From CAWUIO01 sp963922455 (lineage in GTDB: Bacteria > Bacteroidota > Bacteroidia > Cytophagales > Microscillaceae), in the NCBI GenBank assembly GCA_963922455.1, contig CAWUIO010000025.1, positions 1 through 62,729 on the forward strand: a DNA stretch of 62,729 nucleotides, written 5' to 3'. The notes under the pieces were generated by a model. The model searched no databases, was not told where the DNA came from, and saw nothing but the letters and a program-made list of their open reading frames with translations. Below are positions 18,232 through 27,092 of the stretch, one piece after another. Made by a program: the position numbers and the translations under genes. How positions within the stretch are numbered: the first letter of the stretch is position 1; every line of letters starts with the position of its first letter.

Positions 18232-20079
18232 CTAATTTTTATATAATTTTCGTACGTAATTATGCCCTCCTCCTCGCAGGTTTAGCATGTAAACTCCTGC
18301 TTTGAGGTCTAGCACTTTGTGCTTGAGCATTTTTTCCACTTCGCTCAGGGTTCCTTTTCCTTGCATAATATTACTTCCTTGCTCATCATTTAGTAAAAGC
18401 GTGAACAAGGTTTTCTCATCCTCCAAGGGATAGAGGCTAATACTTACCTGACGATCAATAGGGTTGGGATAAATTTCAAAGTGTTCTTCCCTTTTCACTT
18501 CCACAAATTTTACGGGGCTATAATCGGAGTCTCCATTGGCATAGATACGTTTTACCCGATAGTAGGCACTATTTTCAAGATCTTTGTGAGCATATTGATA
18601 GGAAGCAATTTCCCCTTGATTTTCAGCAGGGTCTACCTTGGCAAACGTTTCGTAGGAGTCTCCATGCTCACTTAGCTGTAATTCATAGGCCAGCACCTGG
18701 ACTTGATTTCGTACTTGCCAATAAAGCGCTACTTCCCCACTTTGAGAGGATGTTGTTTCCAGTTTGATTTGGGCCGCCGGTAAAGCGATAAAAATATTAC
18801 TTGCATAGGCCCACATTTCTCTTCCGTATGTCAAATCTTCGGCGGCAAAAGTTAAGAGGCCATCGTAGACCGTAAGTTCGGTAGGTGTAGAAGAACCACT
18901 CGTATGTATGTCATCTACCAAGATCGGAGCATTTATTCCATCGTAGGACCAAAGTTCCACTCCACGGCTTGGATCGTCTACGGCCTGAAAAAAGAGTTGA
19001 TTTTCAAATACTTCTAAATATTGTGGAGAAGAACTGGCAGCCCCTGTGCGTATATCGGCCACTAAACTAGGGCTTCCACTTCCGGTATAAACCCAGAGTT
19101 CTCTCCCTTGGGTGCCACCATCGGCCGAGAAGTATAATTTATTATCATATACGGCAAAATCGGAAGGGCTTGAGCTTGCGGCCCCAGCGTTGATATTGGC
19201 AACCAAAGCGGGAGCGATGCCATCGTACATCCATAGCTCTAAGCCATTGGTTCCGTCGTCGGCGGCAAAATACATATCGCCGTTAAAATCTACCAGGTCA
19301 CCAATTTGGGCATCTCCGCTAGGGTTAATTTGAGTTGCACTGGCATTGTGAATCTCTTCTCCATCATAAAACCAAAGTTCTTTCCCTTTACCGGTTCCGT
19401 CATCTATTAAATAGAATATAGCCCCTAGATTGTCTGACATAAAGGCCAGCTCGGGGTTAGAGCCGGTGGTACCGGGTCTTAAATCTTGGATTGTATCAGG
19501 GCTGTTAAAGCTGGCATAGAAGGGGTCTCCCATAGCATTGTAGGCCCATAATTCTTCGCCATAGCTGGAATTTGAGGCAGTAAATACCAATAAACCGTAA
19601 AAGTCGGCCAAATCCCGAGGGCTATTATAGTTTACGGTAACCATGGTGCTGAATTCAACGGGGGCGGCTATGCCATCATAAACCCAGATAACCCGGTTGC
19701 CCGAATTGTTGATAGCCGTAAAATAGAGTTGTCCTTCACAGATTACGAAATCGGCAGGATCTGAGCTTCCGACAGATCTTAGGTTGGCCACTTGCAAGTG
19801 GCTATTGTTTGATACGTTGTAACACCACAACTCATTATCTCCACTGGCGTCTTCGGCAGCGAAGAATAATTTATTGTCAAAAACAACCAAGTTTTCGGGC
19901 TGAGCATCACTGGAATTGTCAATTTCAAATAAGACTTGAGTCTGTGCCAAAGAATGTTGAGCTGGAATAAAAGGTAGGCACAAAATGATAAGACACATCC
20001 ACCAAGTTACGGTGGGTAATTGTACGTGTCGTTTACTTGGGTGAAGCCTTAAAATAGCTGAGTGTATAATTCTTTCCAT
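18232..20079 (-). CDS. Secreted ELW-repeat protein with T9SS sorting domain
   Basis: A 615-residue exported protein. A long N-terminal signal region ends near HSLAQ (about 46). Eight repeats of about 45 residues follow, each with a block such as ELWxYDG preceded by LYFxA or MYFAA, corresponding to the ELWxxDGT repeat family. A fibronectin-like stretch (about 440-530) precedes a type A T9SS tail from EIYPNPIDRQVSISL to YVRKLYKN. It should be surface-exposed or released. The ligand is unknown. The gene is monocistronic, with its own terminator downstream. Confidence 0.88.
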   Translation of the reverse strand: MERIIHSAILRLHPSKRHVQLPTVTWWMCLIILCLPFIPAQHSLAQTQVLFEIDNSSDAQPENLVVFDNKLFFAAEDASGDNELWCYNVSNNSHLQVANLRSVGSSDPADFVICEGQLYFTAINNSGNRVIWVYDGIAAPVEFSTMVTVNYNSPRDLADFYGLLVFTASNSSYGEELWAYNAMGDPFYASFNSPDTIQDLRPGTTGSNPELAFMSDNLGAIFYLIDDGTGKGKELWFYDGEEIHNASATQINPSGDAQIGDLVDFNGDMYFAADDGTNGLELWMYDGIAPALVANINAGAASSSPSDFAVYDNKLYFSADGGTQGRELWVYTGSGSPSLVADIRTGAASSSPQYLEVFENQLFFQAVDDPSRGVELWSYDGINAPILVDDIHTSGSSTPTELTVYDGLLTFAAEDLTYGREMWAYASNIFIALPAAQIKLETTSSQSGEVALYWQVRNQVQVLAYELQLSEHGDSYETFAKVDPAENQGEIASYQYAHKDLENSAYYRVKRIYANGDSDYSPVKFVEVKREEHFEIYPNPIDRQVSISLYPLEDEKTLFTLLLNDEQGSNIMQGKGTLSEVEKMLKHKVLDLKAGVYMLNLRGGGHNYVRKLYKN

Positions 20080-20384
20080 AATCGACTGAATTGAGAGACT
20101 GTTGTCTAATATGATATTCAGTATTTAATACGGAAAGCTTTTGGAAAGGAAACGCAAAATAGCTTCATTTCTGGCTGCTGGATTACGATCAAAATATTAG
20201 GAGCATATTTACAGAATACCCTGCTACACTTTGTTATTGGCACAGTTCCCCAAATTGAGAGCAAACGCGTGAAAATATAAATCACTGAAAATCAAACTGT
20301 TAAAATTTAAAGGTAATTTCAAGGGATTTTAATTCCAAAAAAGGAGTGGTTTTGTAAACTTGGAAAAGTTGAATCATGTGTAAA
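20080..20384. other. Intergenic region without recognisable gene
   Basis: An AT-rich stretch of about 300 bp between the start of the ELW-repeat gene and the terminator of the next minus-strand gene. It must contain the ELW gene promoter, but I see no clear -7/-33 match, repeat or RNA. Confidence 0.5.
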
Positions 20385-20410
20385 AAGCCTAAGTAATCTT
20401 ACTTAGGCTT
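20385..20410 (-). terminator. Intrinsic terminator downstream of the transglutaminase-like gene
   Basis: A perfect 11-bp stem, AAGCCTAAGTA (20385-20395) with TACTTAGGCTT (20400-20410) and a 4-nt loop. On the minus strand it is followed by a T-run. It lies 39 bp after the stop. Confidence 0.85.
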
Positions 20411-20449
20411 CTATATTTGAGAAGAGGTCAAACATACCAAAAAAGCTTA

Positions 20450-21274
20450 TTAAGGGCGGTTTATCTGCCTAATGAGGTACTGAAATTCCTGAAAACGCGT
20501 GGAGGGATAGCGTTGGAAGGCTTTTTCTATTTCTACCAATGCCAGATCATATTGCTGGGCATTAAAAAAGGCAATAGCTTTGTTGTAATGAGGCAAAGCA
20601 GAGAGCTCCTCCTTGTTGAGAATAGCCCGAATGGATGAACCTAGTAAGCGGTTATGTCCATTCTCAAGTTTGGCCGCTTTCCTGAGCATATCCTTAATCC
20701 TATACAATATGTGTCTTTGGGAGGTGTAAATACCATATACCGGGTCTGTGGATTCAATCATTACCTTATCACCATTACCCAGGGTCAATAAGAGAAAAGT
20801 GTGGTAATTGGTCGCTCTAATTTGATATTCATATCCGAAGTAATCTAATATTAAAGCAAAAAAGGAAGTTCCAATCACACAATCGTAGCGTTTATCCTGA
20901 AATAAGTCCTGCATGGTGCTATTCTCTTGGTATTCTTTGAGAAATTTTTCTCTGGCCTTGATAAAAAGGTATGAAATAAAACGTTTATCATTTTTAAAAC
21001 GCTCTCTCCGCGATTCTATCTGGCTTAAGAACTCAAAAAAGGCTGACTGGTAGAATAACTCATCTTCTTTAGGCACAGAATCTAAAAAGGCTCGGAACGA
21101 ATTCCAATACGCAGCTTTATCCTGAACTACGATATTGTTCTGCTTTTGGGCTTGTGCCTTAAAGCAGAGGTTCAGGCTCAAAAGGATAAGCAAGCTAATG
21201 TAACGGATCTTAAAAGTATGTATATAATAATGGTGCATATAATAAGGGTTTAAGTGAAAGAGTCTCACAAGCAA
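20450..21274 (-). CDS. Exported transglutaminase-like protein with TPR-like tail
   Basis: Up to 274 residues; the ATG giving MHHYYIHTFKI (21235) may be the true start, since a signal peptide (ISLLILLSLNLCFKAQAQ) follows it. The middle shows a transglutaminase-like pattern: a cysteine in YDCVIGTSFFALILDYFG, a histidine in NYHTFLLL and an acidic residue in IESTDPVYG, in the Cys-His-Asp order of that fold. The last 45 residues (NKAIAFFNAQQYDLALVEIEKAF) look like one TPR. It could be a periplasmic peptidase or a non-catalytic binding protein. It is followed by a strong terminator, and no partner is evident. Confidence 0.7.
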   Translation of the reverse strand: MLVRLFHLNPYYMHHYYIHTFKIRYISLLILLSLNLCFKAQAQKQNNIVVQDKAAYWNSFRAFLDSVPKEDELFYQSAFFEFLSQIESRRERFKNDKRFISYLFIKAREKFLKEYQENSTMQDLFQDKRYDCVIGTSFFALILDYFGYEYQIRATNYHTFLLLTLGNGDKVMIESTDPVYGIYTSQRHILYRIKDMLRKAAKLENGHNRLLGSSIRAILNKEELSALPHYNKAIAFFNAQQYDLALVEIEKAFQRYPSTRFQEFQYLIRQINRP

Positions 21275-21771
21275 ATACTAGTTATAGCCTCGTGAGGCCA
21301 GCCACTGGTTTCCGCTTGGAGCTTAATTCAGATTAAGACAAAGACAAGAAGCTTATTGAAGAAGTTTGTGATATCGGAAACACAGTGTACGGTGGAGGTA
21401 CACAACAACAAGTGACTATAAAAGTGTTCCCGGCCTATGTTCCTAATTTACGCGCCTATTGATGCGTTGGTTATTTAGCGAAGAAAAGACTAAATACATA
21501 GGTAGGTTTTCTTAGAAATATAATTAGAACTTAAATAACTTGTATTTATTGTATATGAATATACTCAAAAGTTAGTAAGATTTCAAGCTTATTCCTTAGC
21601 TTATTTAAAAATTTGAAGTATTGTGGGGTGAGGGGGGCTATTTTTTACCGGGAATAAGCATTTGTATGCCAAAAAGTAATAAGAGCAAAATATCAAAAAA
21701 GAGCAGAAAAATAGTATATTTGGACAAGAGAGGCATTCACAAGCCAAATTCGTGCCAATTCAATCCTAACT
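21275..21771. other. Long intergenic region without recognisable gene
   Basis: About 500 bp of AT-rich sequence between divergent genes. I find no convincing ORF, hairpin, repeat copy or RNA. Promoters for the flanking genes are presumably here, but none matches the consensus well. Confidence 0.5.
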
Positions 21772-21951
21772 ATGTTTATGAAAATCGTTAGCTTCCGTAT
21801 CAAAACTTCACGAGAACTTAAACTCCTCCTTAAAATGTCTAAACTATTGGGTCTCAAACCTCCTCATATTAAGGAAGGCCCCACATCTCCCTTAGAGATG
21901 GTGAGAGAGGAGATCCGCAAAGCGGCCGACGATTTAGACAAAGATTTTTAA
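21772..21951 (+). CDS. Small hypothetical protein, 59 residues
   Basis: An ATG-to-TAA ORF of 59 codons starting MFMKIVSFRIKTSREL and ending in an acidic helix, EEIRKAADDLDKDF. The N-terminal part is basic and amphipathic, and the C-terminal half is a predicted charged helix. The second methionine (21778) is an equally good start. A hairpin with a 9-bp stem lies immediately after the stop, which supports a real transcription unit. I do not recognise the protein. It faces ndk convergently. Confidence 0.5.
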   Translation: MFMKIVSFRIKTSRELKLLLKMSKLLGLKPPHIKEGPTSPLEMVREEIRKAADDLDKDF

Positions 21952-21976
21952 GAGGGACAGAAAAAATCTGTCCCTC
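21952..21976. terminator. Hairpin between convergent small ORF and ndk
   Basis: GAGGGACAG (21952-21960) pairs with CTGTCCCTC (21968-21976) around a loop of A6T. It lies directly between the two stop codons. The U-tracts are poor on both sides, so it may act as a bidirectional terminator or an RNA-end stabiliser. Confidence 0.6.
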
Positions 21977-21983
21977 CTTGTAC

Positions 21984-22403
21984 TTAATAGCGTTCAGTTT
22001 CAGAGAAGAAAAACCCTCCCTCGATATTGGCATTCTCGTCCGAATCGGAACCGTGTATAGCATTCGCTTCGATTGAGGTGGCAAATAACTTCCGGATGGT
22101 TCCTTCATCAGCCTTTTGAGGGTCTGTTGCCCCAATTAATTTCCTAAAATCTTCTACTGCATTCTCCTTCTCCAAGATCATAGGCATGATGGGCCCAGAG
22201 CTCATGTACTGACATAAATCCTGATAAAAAGGACGTTCTTTGTGAACGGCGTAGAATTTTCCAGCTTCGTCCAGACTCATTTGAGTAAGTCTAGCGGCTA
22301 CAATTCTAAAGCCAGCTTCCTCAATCATCTTGATGATTGCTCCACTGTTTCCGGCACCGACGGCATCCGGTTTGATCATGGTAAAAGTTCTGTTACCTGC
22401 CAT
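21984..22403 (-). CDS. ndk: Nucleoside-diphosphate kinase
   Basis: Transfers the gamma-phosphate from ATP to NDPs by a phosphohistidine intermediate. At 139 residues it has the standard length. The N-terminal TFTMIKPDAV and the active-site NAIHGSDS with catalytic His117 are intact. It is cytosolic. The gene is alone, convergent with a small ORF and divergent from nrnA. Confidence 0.97.
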   Translation of the reverse strand: MAGNRTFTMIKPDAVGAGNSGAIIKMIEEAGFRIVAARLTQMSLDEAGKFYAVHKERPFYQDLCQYMSSGPIMPMILEKENAVEDFRKLIGATDPQKADEGTIRKLFATSIEANAIHGSDSDENANIEGGFFFSETERY

Positions 22404-22602
22404 AACAATTTTAGATTTATAATTTTGTCAAAATTAGCAAGATTTTAAAAATATAAGGGCCTTAGCCTTATTTACTCAAAGATAAGCTAATATTTAGCCT
22501 AGTTTTCTCGAATTTTTCGGTCTTATGCGTATAGAATTCAGCAATTTTTAATTTAGGCACATATTTTTTATTATCATCTGTATTCCTTTAATTTAGATGC
22601 TT

Positions 22603-22610
22603 TATTTTTG
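22603..22610 (+). promoter_or_regulatory. Predicted -7 box (TATTTTTG) that fixes the nrnA start
   Basis: TATTTTTG followed by CATAC matches the Bacteroidota -7 consensus. A transcript would begin near 22616, downstream of the ATG at 22608, so the in-frame ATG at 22647 must be the translation start, with a leader of about 30 nt. Confidence 0.55.
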
Positions 22611-22646
22611 CATACTAAATTATTTCTCATACCCGGCAATAAGCCA

Positions 22647-23666
22647 ATGTTTGATACCCAAAAAATTCGGAAATTTCTCCAAACACCCCATAAAATCACG
22701 ATTACAATGCATCATAACCCTGATGCAGATGCCCTGGGATCTAGTTTAGCTCTAGGACATTACCTAAAAAAGTTTGGTCAAGAGGTAACTCTTGTGAGCC
22801 CTAGTGCTTATCCTGACTTTTTAGCTTGGATGCCCGGAATTGAAGAAGTTGTGGTTTTGGATGATACTACCCTCTCTCGATGTTCTAAAATTATTGGTGA
22901 CTCTGATATAGTGTTTTGCTTGGACTTCTCCACTTACAACCGCCTAAAAGGCCTGGAAGACTGTGTGAAATCTTGCTCGGCCCATATCTTTGTAATTGAT
23001 CACCATTTAAACCCAGAAATTAAAGCTGATTTTCAGCTTTGGAGTACAGAGGCATCTTCCACAGCAGAATTAGTATATCAATTTATCGACTTGATGGGTG
23101 ACTTGGATAAGATCGATATTCCAACTGGAGAATGTATGTATGCAGGTATTGTTACAGACACCTCCTCGTTTAAGCACCCTAATACAACTCCCAATGTCCA
23201 CCGTATTGCGGCCAAGCTCATGGAACTCGGTGTCAACGCAAACCGTGTCCAAAGGCTCATTTACGACAATAATTCGCCAAGCCGGATGCGGCTTTTGGGG
23301 TATTCACTCCTAGAAAAACTGGTTATTCTTCCAGAATATAGAACAGCTTACTTTACTTTGAGTCAAGCAGACTTACAAAAGTTTGAAAATAAACTAGGGG
23401 ATACTGAGGGTCTTGTAAATTATGCCCTCTCTATTCAGGGGATCTTCTTAGCTGCCATCATTATTGAGAAAACCGACCAAGTAAAGCTCTCTTTCCGATC
23501 TATCGGAGATTTTTCAGTGAATGAATTAGCAGCTCAACATTTCCTGGGAGGCGGGCACAAAAATGCTGCCGGCGGAAGCTCTTCCCTAGACTTAAAAGGT
23601 ACTGAGGAACAATTCCTCCAACTGTTACCGCATTACAAAAAAAGTTTATGGGAAGCCTCACTTTAA
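22647..23666 (+). CDS. nrnA: DHH/DHHA1 phosphoesterase, NrnA-like (nanoRNase/pAp phosphatase)
   Basis: A cytosolic DHH-family phosphoesterase of 339 residues from the chosen ATG. NrnA proteins degrade short oligoribonucleotides and dephosphorylate 3'-phosphoadenosine 5'-phosphate. Visible motifs are HHNPDADALGSS (22-33), the DHH motif in VIDHHLN, and the DHHA1 glycine-rich GGGHKNAAGGSS near the C-terminus. An upstream in-frame ATG at 22608 lies inside the predicted -7 box and is rejected as start. The next gene overlaps its 3' end by 19 bp, so this opens an operon with two FKBP lipoproteins and rdgB. Confidence 0.9.
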   Translation: MFDTQKIRKFLQTPHKITITMHHNPDADALGSSLALGHYLKKFGQEVTLVSPSAYPDFLAWMPGIEEVVVLDDTTLSRCSKIIGDSDIVFCLDFSTYNRLKGLEDCVKSCSAHIFVIDHHLNPEIKADFQLWSTEASSTAELVYQFIDLMGDLDKIDIPTGECMYAGIVTDTSSFKHPNTTPNVHRIAAKLMELGVNANRVQRLIYDNNSPSRMRLLGYSLLEKLVILPEYRTAYFTLSQADLQKFENKLGDTEGLVNYALSIQGIFLAAIIIEKTDQVKLSFRSIGDFSVNELAAQHFLGGGHKNAAGGSSSLDLKGTEEQFLQLLPHYKKSLWEASL

Positions 23667-24556
23667 ATAGCACGTTTCTCCACAAATACTGTAGGATACA
23701 TAGTATACTCCTCTTAGTAAGCTTACTGTGCCAACATTGTAGCCCAAGTGAAGGGACTTATACGAGTACTAGTGCAGAATTAATCACATCTGAGGGTATT
23801 TATTACAAATACTTGGTCCATGACCCCAACCGTCGCAAGCCTACCAGCGGCGATTTAATAAGTTTTCAACTTAAAGTGGAAAATGAGTCAGACTCCGTTT
23901 TGAGTGAGCAATCTTTTCACGAGTACCCATATCAACGCCCCTACTTTATAGCTAAAAAGTACTTTAACGCTATTTTTTCTGAAGCTAATGAAGGGGATAG
24001 TTTGTTTTTTTGGATACCTGCCGATTCATTATCCCAACTGTCAGGCTATGTCAATTCTCCTTTGATCTCCCCGGGTAGTCAAATAAAATATACCCTCAAA
24101 ATACATAAGATTGAAAATAAAGACGAAATACGGAAACGTATCCTTGAGACCTTGAAAGCTCAAAAAGAAATTGATAAACAAAATATTAAAACATATTGCC
24201 AAAAATTACAAAATGATGATAGCTCTTCCGTTTTCCAATTTACAGAATCCGGTATAGCGTATCAATTTAGCCAAATTGGTAAAGGACCTAAACCCCAACT
24301 CGGAGATACAGTGGGGATACAATACACTAGTAAATTGTTGAATGGTCAAGTGTTTGAAAGTTCTGACGGAGCCAATGAATTTATTATTGGGGAAATGCTT
24401 CCCGGACTGAACCAGGGCATTCCGCTCATGTATGAAGGAAGTAAGGGAACTTTTATTTTACCCTCCGAGTTAGGCTATGGAATTAATGGAATTGAAGGCA
24501 TTGTGCCCCCCAATTCCATCTTAGTATTTGATATTCATTTAGTTAGAGTTAAATAA
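23648..24556 (+). CDS. FKBP-type peptidyl-prolyl isomerase, probable lipoprotein (GldI-like)
   Basis: A 302-residue exported protein. The N-terminus (HSILLLVSLLCQHCS) is a lipoprotein-like signal with Cys31 as likely acylation site, though the lipobox is loose. Residues about 45-155 resemble a degenerate FKBP fold (SGDLISFQLKVENESDSVL). Residues about 195-302 are a canonical FKBP_C domain (KPQLGDTVGIQYTSKLLNGQ, PPNSILVFDIHLVRV). It probably assists folding of periplasmic or outer-membrane proteins. Its layout resembles gliding-motility isomerases of the GldI type, but I cannot assign that. The start overlaps nrnA by 19 bp. Confidence 0.8.
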   Translation: MGSLTLNSTFLHKYCRIHSILLLVSLLCQHCSPSEGTYTSTSAELITSEGIYYKYLVHDPNRRKPTSGDLISFQLKVENESDSVLSEQSFHEYPYQRPYFIAKKYFNAIFSEANEGDSLFFWIPADSLSQLSGYVNSPLISPGSQIKYTLKIHKIENKDEIRKRILETLKAQKEIDKQNIKTYCQKLQNDDSSSVFQFTESGIAYQFSQIGKGPKPQLGDTVGIQYTSKLLNGQVFESSDGANEFIIGEMLPGLNQGIPLMYEGSKGTFILPSELGYGINGIEGIVPPNSILVFDIHLVRVK

Positions 24557-24566
24557 GCATACACAA

Positions 24567-25847
24567 ATGTCCAAGCGATATTCTTTCCTGATCTGGGGAG
24601 TACTTTTCTTCTACTTATTAAGTGCTTGTAATGAAACCACAGATCCTACTATTACGAATGATGCATTAAACGATCAAGAGATCCTAGATTATATTCAGGC
24701 TCAAGGGCTTGATGCCGATTCTACCGGTTCTGGCCTTTTTTATATTAACAATACAAGCACGAATGGTGATTTGCCCCAAAAAGGCGACTCCGTTTATATT
24801 CATTACCAGGCCACCTTATTGAGTGGAGTAGTAGTAGATAGTACTTCCCCAGCCCTAGATCGGCCTGATGGCTTTCTCATGGAAGTAACCCCACTCATTT
24901 CAGGTTTGGAAGAAGGCATCTTTCTGATGAAAGAAGGGGAAAACACAACCTTTTTAGTTCCCTCCTATCTTGCCTACGGAGGAAATCCTCCGGCCGCCCT
25001 CATTGCTTTACCCCCATTTTCGGTCCTATCCTACACCGTAGACTTAATTGATGTACTCTCAGAACGCGAACAAGTAAACAATTTCTTTCAAGAAGAAAAC
25101 TATGTGCCTACCCAGGTACTGGGAGACTCGCTTTACTTCAGATTAGATCAGGCAGGTTCGCCAAATACCAAACTTAGCGATGAAGAGGACGCTAACGTTG
25201 TTTACTCCGGACGGTTCTTAAGTGGTAGTGAGTTTGATAGCAATCAAGATAGTTCTTTCACCTTTACCCTTGGAAACGATGAGGTGGTCACCGGTTTCGA
25301 GGAAGCCATAAAACTGATGAATCAAGGAGATAAGGCGACGGTAGTCTTTTTATCTCCTCTTGGCTATGACACCACAGGGTTCCCTCCTAGTATACCTCCT
25401 TATGCCCCCCTACTTTTCGAGCTTAACTTGGTGAAAAGTAACGCCACCCAAATTGCCGAATTTTGGCAAAGTCAAGGCTCCCCTGGTGATACTTTAAGTA
25501 CCGAATCTGGGGTCATCTACCGACGTTTGGTCACCGGAAACGGCACTTCTCCTAATTCTAATAGTATTGTAACCCTTACAAATTATAGCTCCACCTATTT
25601 GGATTCGCTTAACCAGGAAATCCCATTTGATGTCGGCTCGACTACCCGTACTTTTAATTTGGCCGCCAATTCTGATGATGAACCGAGTCTAAATACGGGC
25701 TTGGCAGAGGCCATTATTCAACTCAACGTGGGTGACGAAGTAATTGTCATCATGGAATTTGCCGAAGGTTTTGGCACCTTGGGCCGACTTGACGCCCCTG
25801 GTCGGGTTCCCCTTGTGTATCGTTTTAGACTTGACGCTACAAATTAA
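24567..25847 (+). CDS. Lipoprotein with three FKBP-like domains
   Basis: A 426-residue lipoprotein. The signal ends at LLSAC (Cys21). Three FKBP-type domains follow at about 60-160, 185-290 and 300-425, each with the pattern GDSVYIHYQATLLSG, then GLEEGIFLMKEGE, then PPFSVLSYTVDLI. The third is the most diverged and probably lacks isomerase activity. It starts 10 bp after the previous FKBP gene. The pair looks like a duplicated periplasmic chaperone module under the nrnA promoter. Confidence 0.85.
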   Translation: MSKRYSFLIWGVLFFYLLSACNETTDPTITNDALNDQEILDYIQAQGLDADSTGSGLFYINNTSTNGDLPQKGDSVYIHYQATLLSGVVVDSTSPALDRPDGFLMEVTPLISGLEEGIFLMKEGENTTFLVPSYLAYGGNPPAALIALPPFSVLSYTVDLIDVLSEREQVNNFFQEENYVPTQVLGDSLYFRLDQAGSPNTKLSDEEDANVVYSGRFLSGSEFDSNQDSSFTFTLGNDEVVTGFEEAIKLMNQGDKATVVFLSPLGYDTTGFPPSIPPYAPLLFELNLVKSNATQIAEFWQSQGSPGDTLSTESGVIYRRLVTGNGTSPNSNSIVTLTNYSSTYLDSLNQEIPFDVGSTTRTFNLAANSDDEPSLNTGLAEAIIQLNVGDEVIVIMEFAEGFGTLGRLDAPGRVPLVYRFRLDATN

Positions 25848-25854
25848 TACCCCT

Positions 25855-26424
25855 ATGCGTTTATGTTTTGCAACCCGTAACCTAAATAAAATTCAGGAAA
25901 TCCAAGCCCTGCTGCCCGACAACCTCGAAATTTTGTCTCTTGACGATATACATTGCCAAGTAGAATTGCCCGAAACCACAGAAACCATTGCTGGAAATTC
26001 CCAGCAAAAAGCCCAATACGTCTGGGACCATCACCAAGTAAATTGCTTTGCCGATGATTCAGGCCTAGAAGTTTATACCTTAAACGGGGAACCCGGAGTA
26101 AACTCTGCTTTTTACTCCGGCCAAAGAGATGACCAAGCAAATATTAAACACTTACTTCAAAATTTAGTCGATAAATCAGATCGCCGAGCCCGTTTTATAA
26201 CGGTTATCACCTTAATTATAGATGGGAAGCTCCATCAATTTACCGGCAAAGCTGAAGGGCACATTCTAGAACAAGCCCGTGGAAATCAAGGCTTTGGCTA
26301 CGACCCAATCTTTTTACCCGAAGGACGTGAGCAAACATTTGCCCAAATGAGCCGGGAAGAAAAGAATAAAATCAGCCACCGAAGCCAAGCTTTTCAACAA
26401 TTGGTGGATTTTTTCCGGTCCTAG
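25855..26424 (+). CDS. rdgB: XTP/dITP diphosphatase (RdgB/HAM1 family)
   Basis: Hydrolyses non-canonical purine nucleotides (ITP, dITP, XTP) to monophosphates, preventing their incorporation. The ATG at 25855 gives 189 residues beginning MRLCFATRNLNKIQEI, the canonical HAM1 N-terminus; upstream in-frame codons lie inside the preceding gene. Family motifs are FADDSGLEV, GEPGVNSAFYSG and the C-terminal GFGYDPIFLPEG with ISHRSQA. It starts 7 bp after the FKBP gene, probably as the last gene of that operon. Confidence 0.95.
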   Translation: MRLCFATRNLNKIQEIQALLPDNLEILSLDDIHCQVELPETTETIAGNSQQKAQYVWDHHQVNCFADDSGLEVYTLNGEPGVNSAFYSGQRDDQANIKHLLQNLVDKSDRRARFITVITLIIDGKLHQFTGKAEGHILEQARGNQGFGYDPIFLPEGREQTFAQMSREEKNKISHRSQAFQQLVDFFRS

Positions 26425-26446
26425 GCTATTTTTTCCAGAGACCCTT

Positions 26447-26454
26447 TATTTTTG
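26447..26454 (+). promoter_or_regulatory. Possible -7 box immediately before udk
   Basis: TATTTTTG ends 4 bp before the udk ATG. If used, the transcript would start at or next to the start codon, giving a leaderless mRNA. The match is good, but no clear -33 element is visible. Confidence 0.35.
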
Positions 26455-26458
26455 TTGC

Positions 26459-27082
26459 ATGAAGCAACGTCCCTTACTCATGGGTATTACCGGAACCAGT
26501 GGCTCAGGTAAAACTTCTTTCCTCAATGAGCTGATCGCACATTTTATACCGGAGCAAACCTCCGTGCTTTCGCAGGATAACTATTATAAAGATCTCTCTC
26601 ATCAAGAAACGGATGACCAAGGGATTCATAACTTTGACCGTCCCGAAGCTTTTGACCTAGATCGGTATTGGCAAGACTTACATGCATTAAAAGAAGGAAA
26701 TTCAGTCGAGTTAAGGGAGTATACCTTCAATCAAGCGGGAAAAAGCCCTAAAGTAATCCAGGTTGCCCCGGCTCCCTTGGTCATCGTAGAGGGGCTCTTT
26801 ATTTATTACCCCCCAAACAAGGCAGATATCTTTGATTTAAAAGTTTTTTTAGATATTGACGAACATATTGGGCTTAGCCGGAGGATTAAGCGGGACAAAG
26901 AAGAAAGAGGATACCCACTAGATGATGTCTTGTACCGCTACCAGTACCATGTATCCCCCGCCTATCAACAGTTTATTGCACCCTATCGCTCCCAAGCCGA
27001 CATCATTGTCCCCAATAATCATCATTTTCAAAGGGGCTTGGAGATATTGGTAGCTTTTTTGAAACAAAAATTAAATACTTAA
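26459..27082 (+). CDS. udk: Uridine kinase
   Basis: Phosphorylates uridine and cytidine to UMP/CMP in pyrimidine salvage. The 207-residue length is typical. The P-loop GTSGSGKT is at residues 12-19. The downstream SQDNYYKDLSHQ, NFDRPEAFDLD and RRIKRDKEERGY with a lid arginine cluster are family hallmarks. It lies 34 bp after rdgB, and the RCK gene follows 10 bp later, so it may lead a two-gene unit. Confidence 0.95.
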   Translation: MKQRPLLMGITGTSGSGKTSFLNELIAHFIPEQTSVLSQDNYYKDLSHQETDDQGIHNFDRPEAFDLDRYWQDLHALKEGNSVELREYTFNQAGKSPKVIQVAPAPLVIVEGLFIYYPPNKADIFDLKVFLDIDEHIGLSRRIKRDKEERGYPLDDVLYRYQYHVSPAYQQFIAPYRSQADIIVPNNHHFQRGLEILVAFLKQKLNT

Positions 27083-27092
27083 GAGATTGGCT

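Noticed and set aside
22608..22646. Upstream ATG of nrnA at 22608
   Set aside because: It overlaps the predicted -7 box, and the added 13 residues are not family-like.
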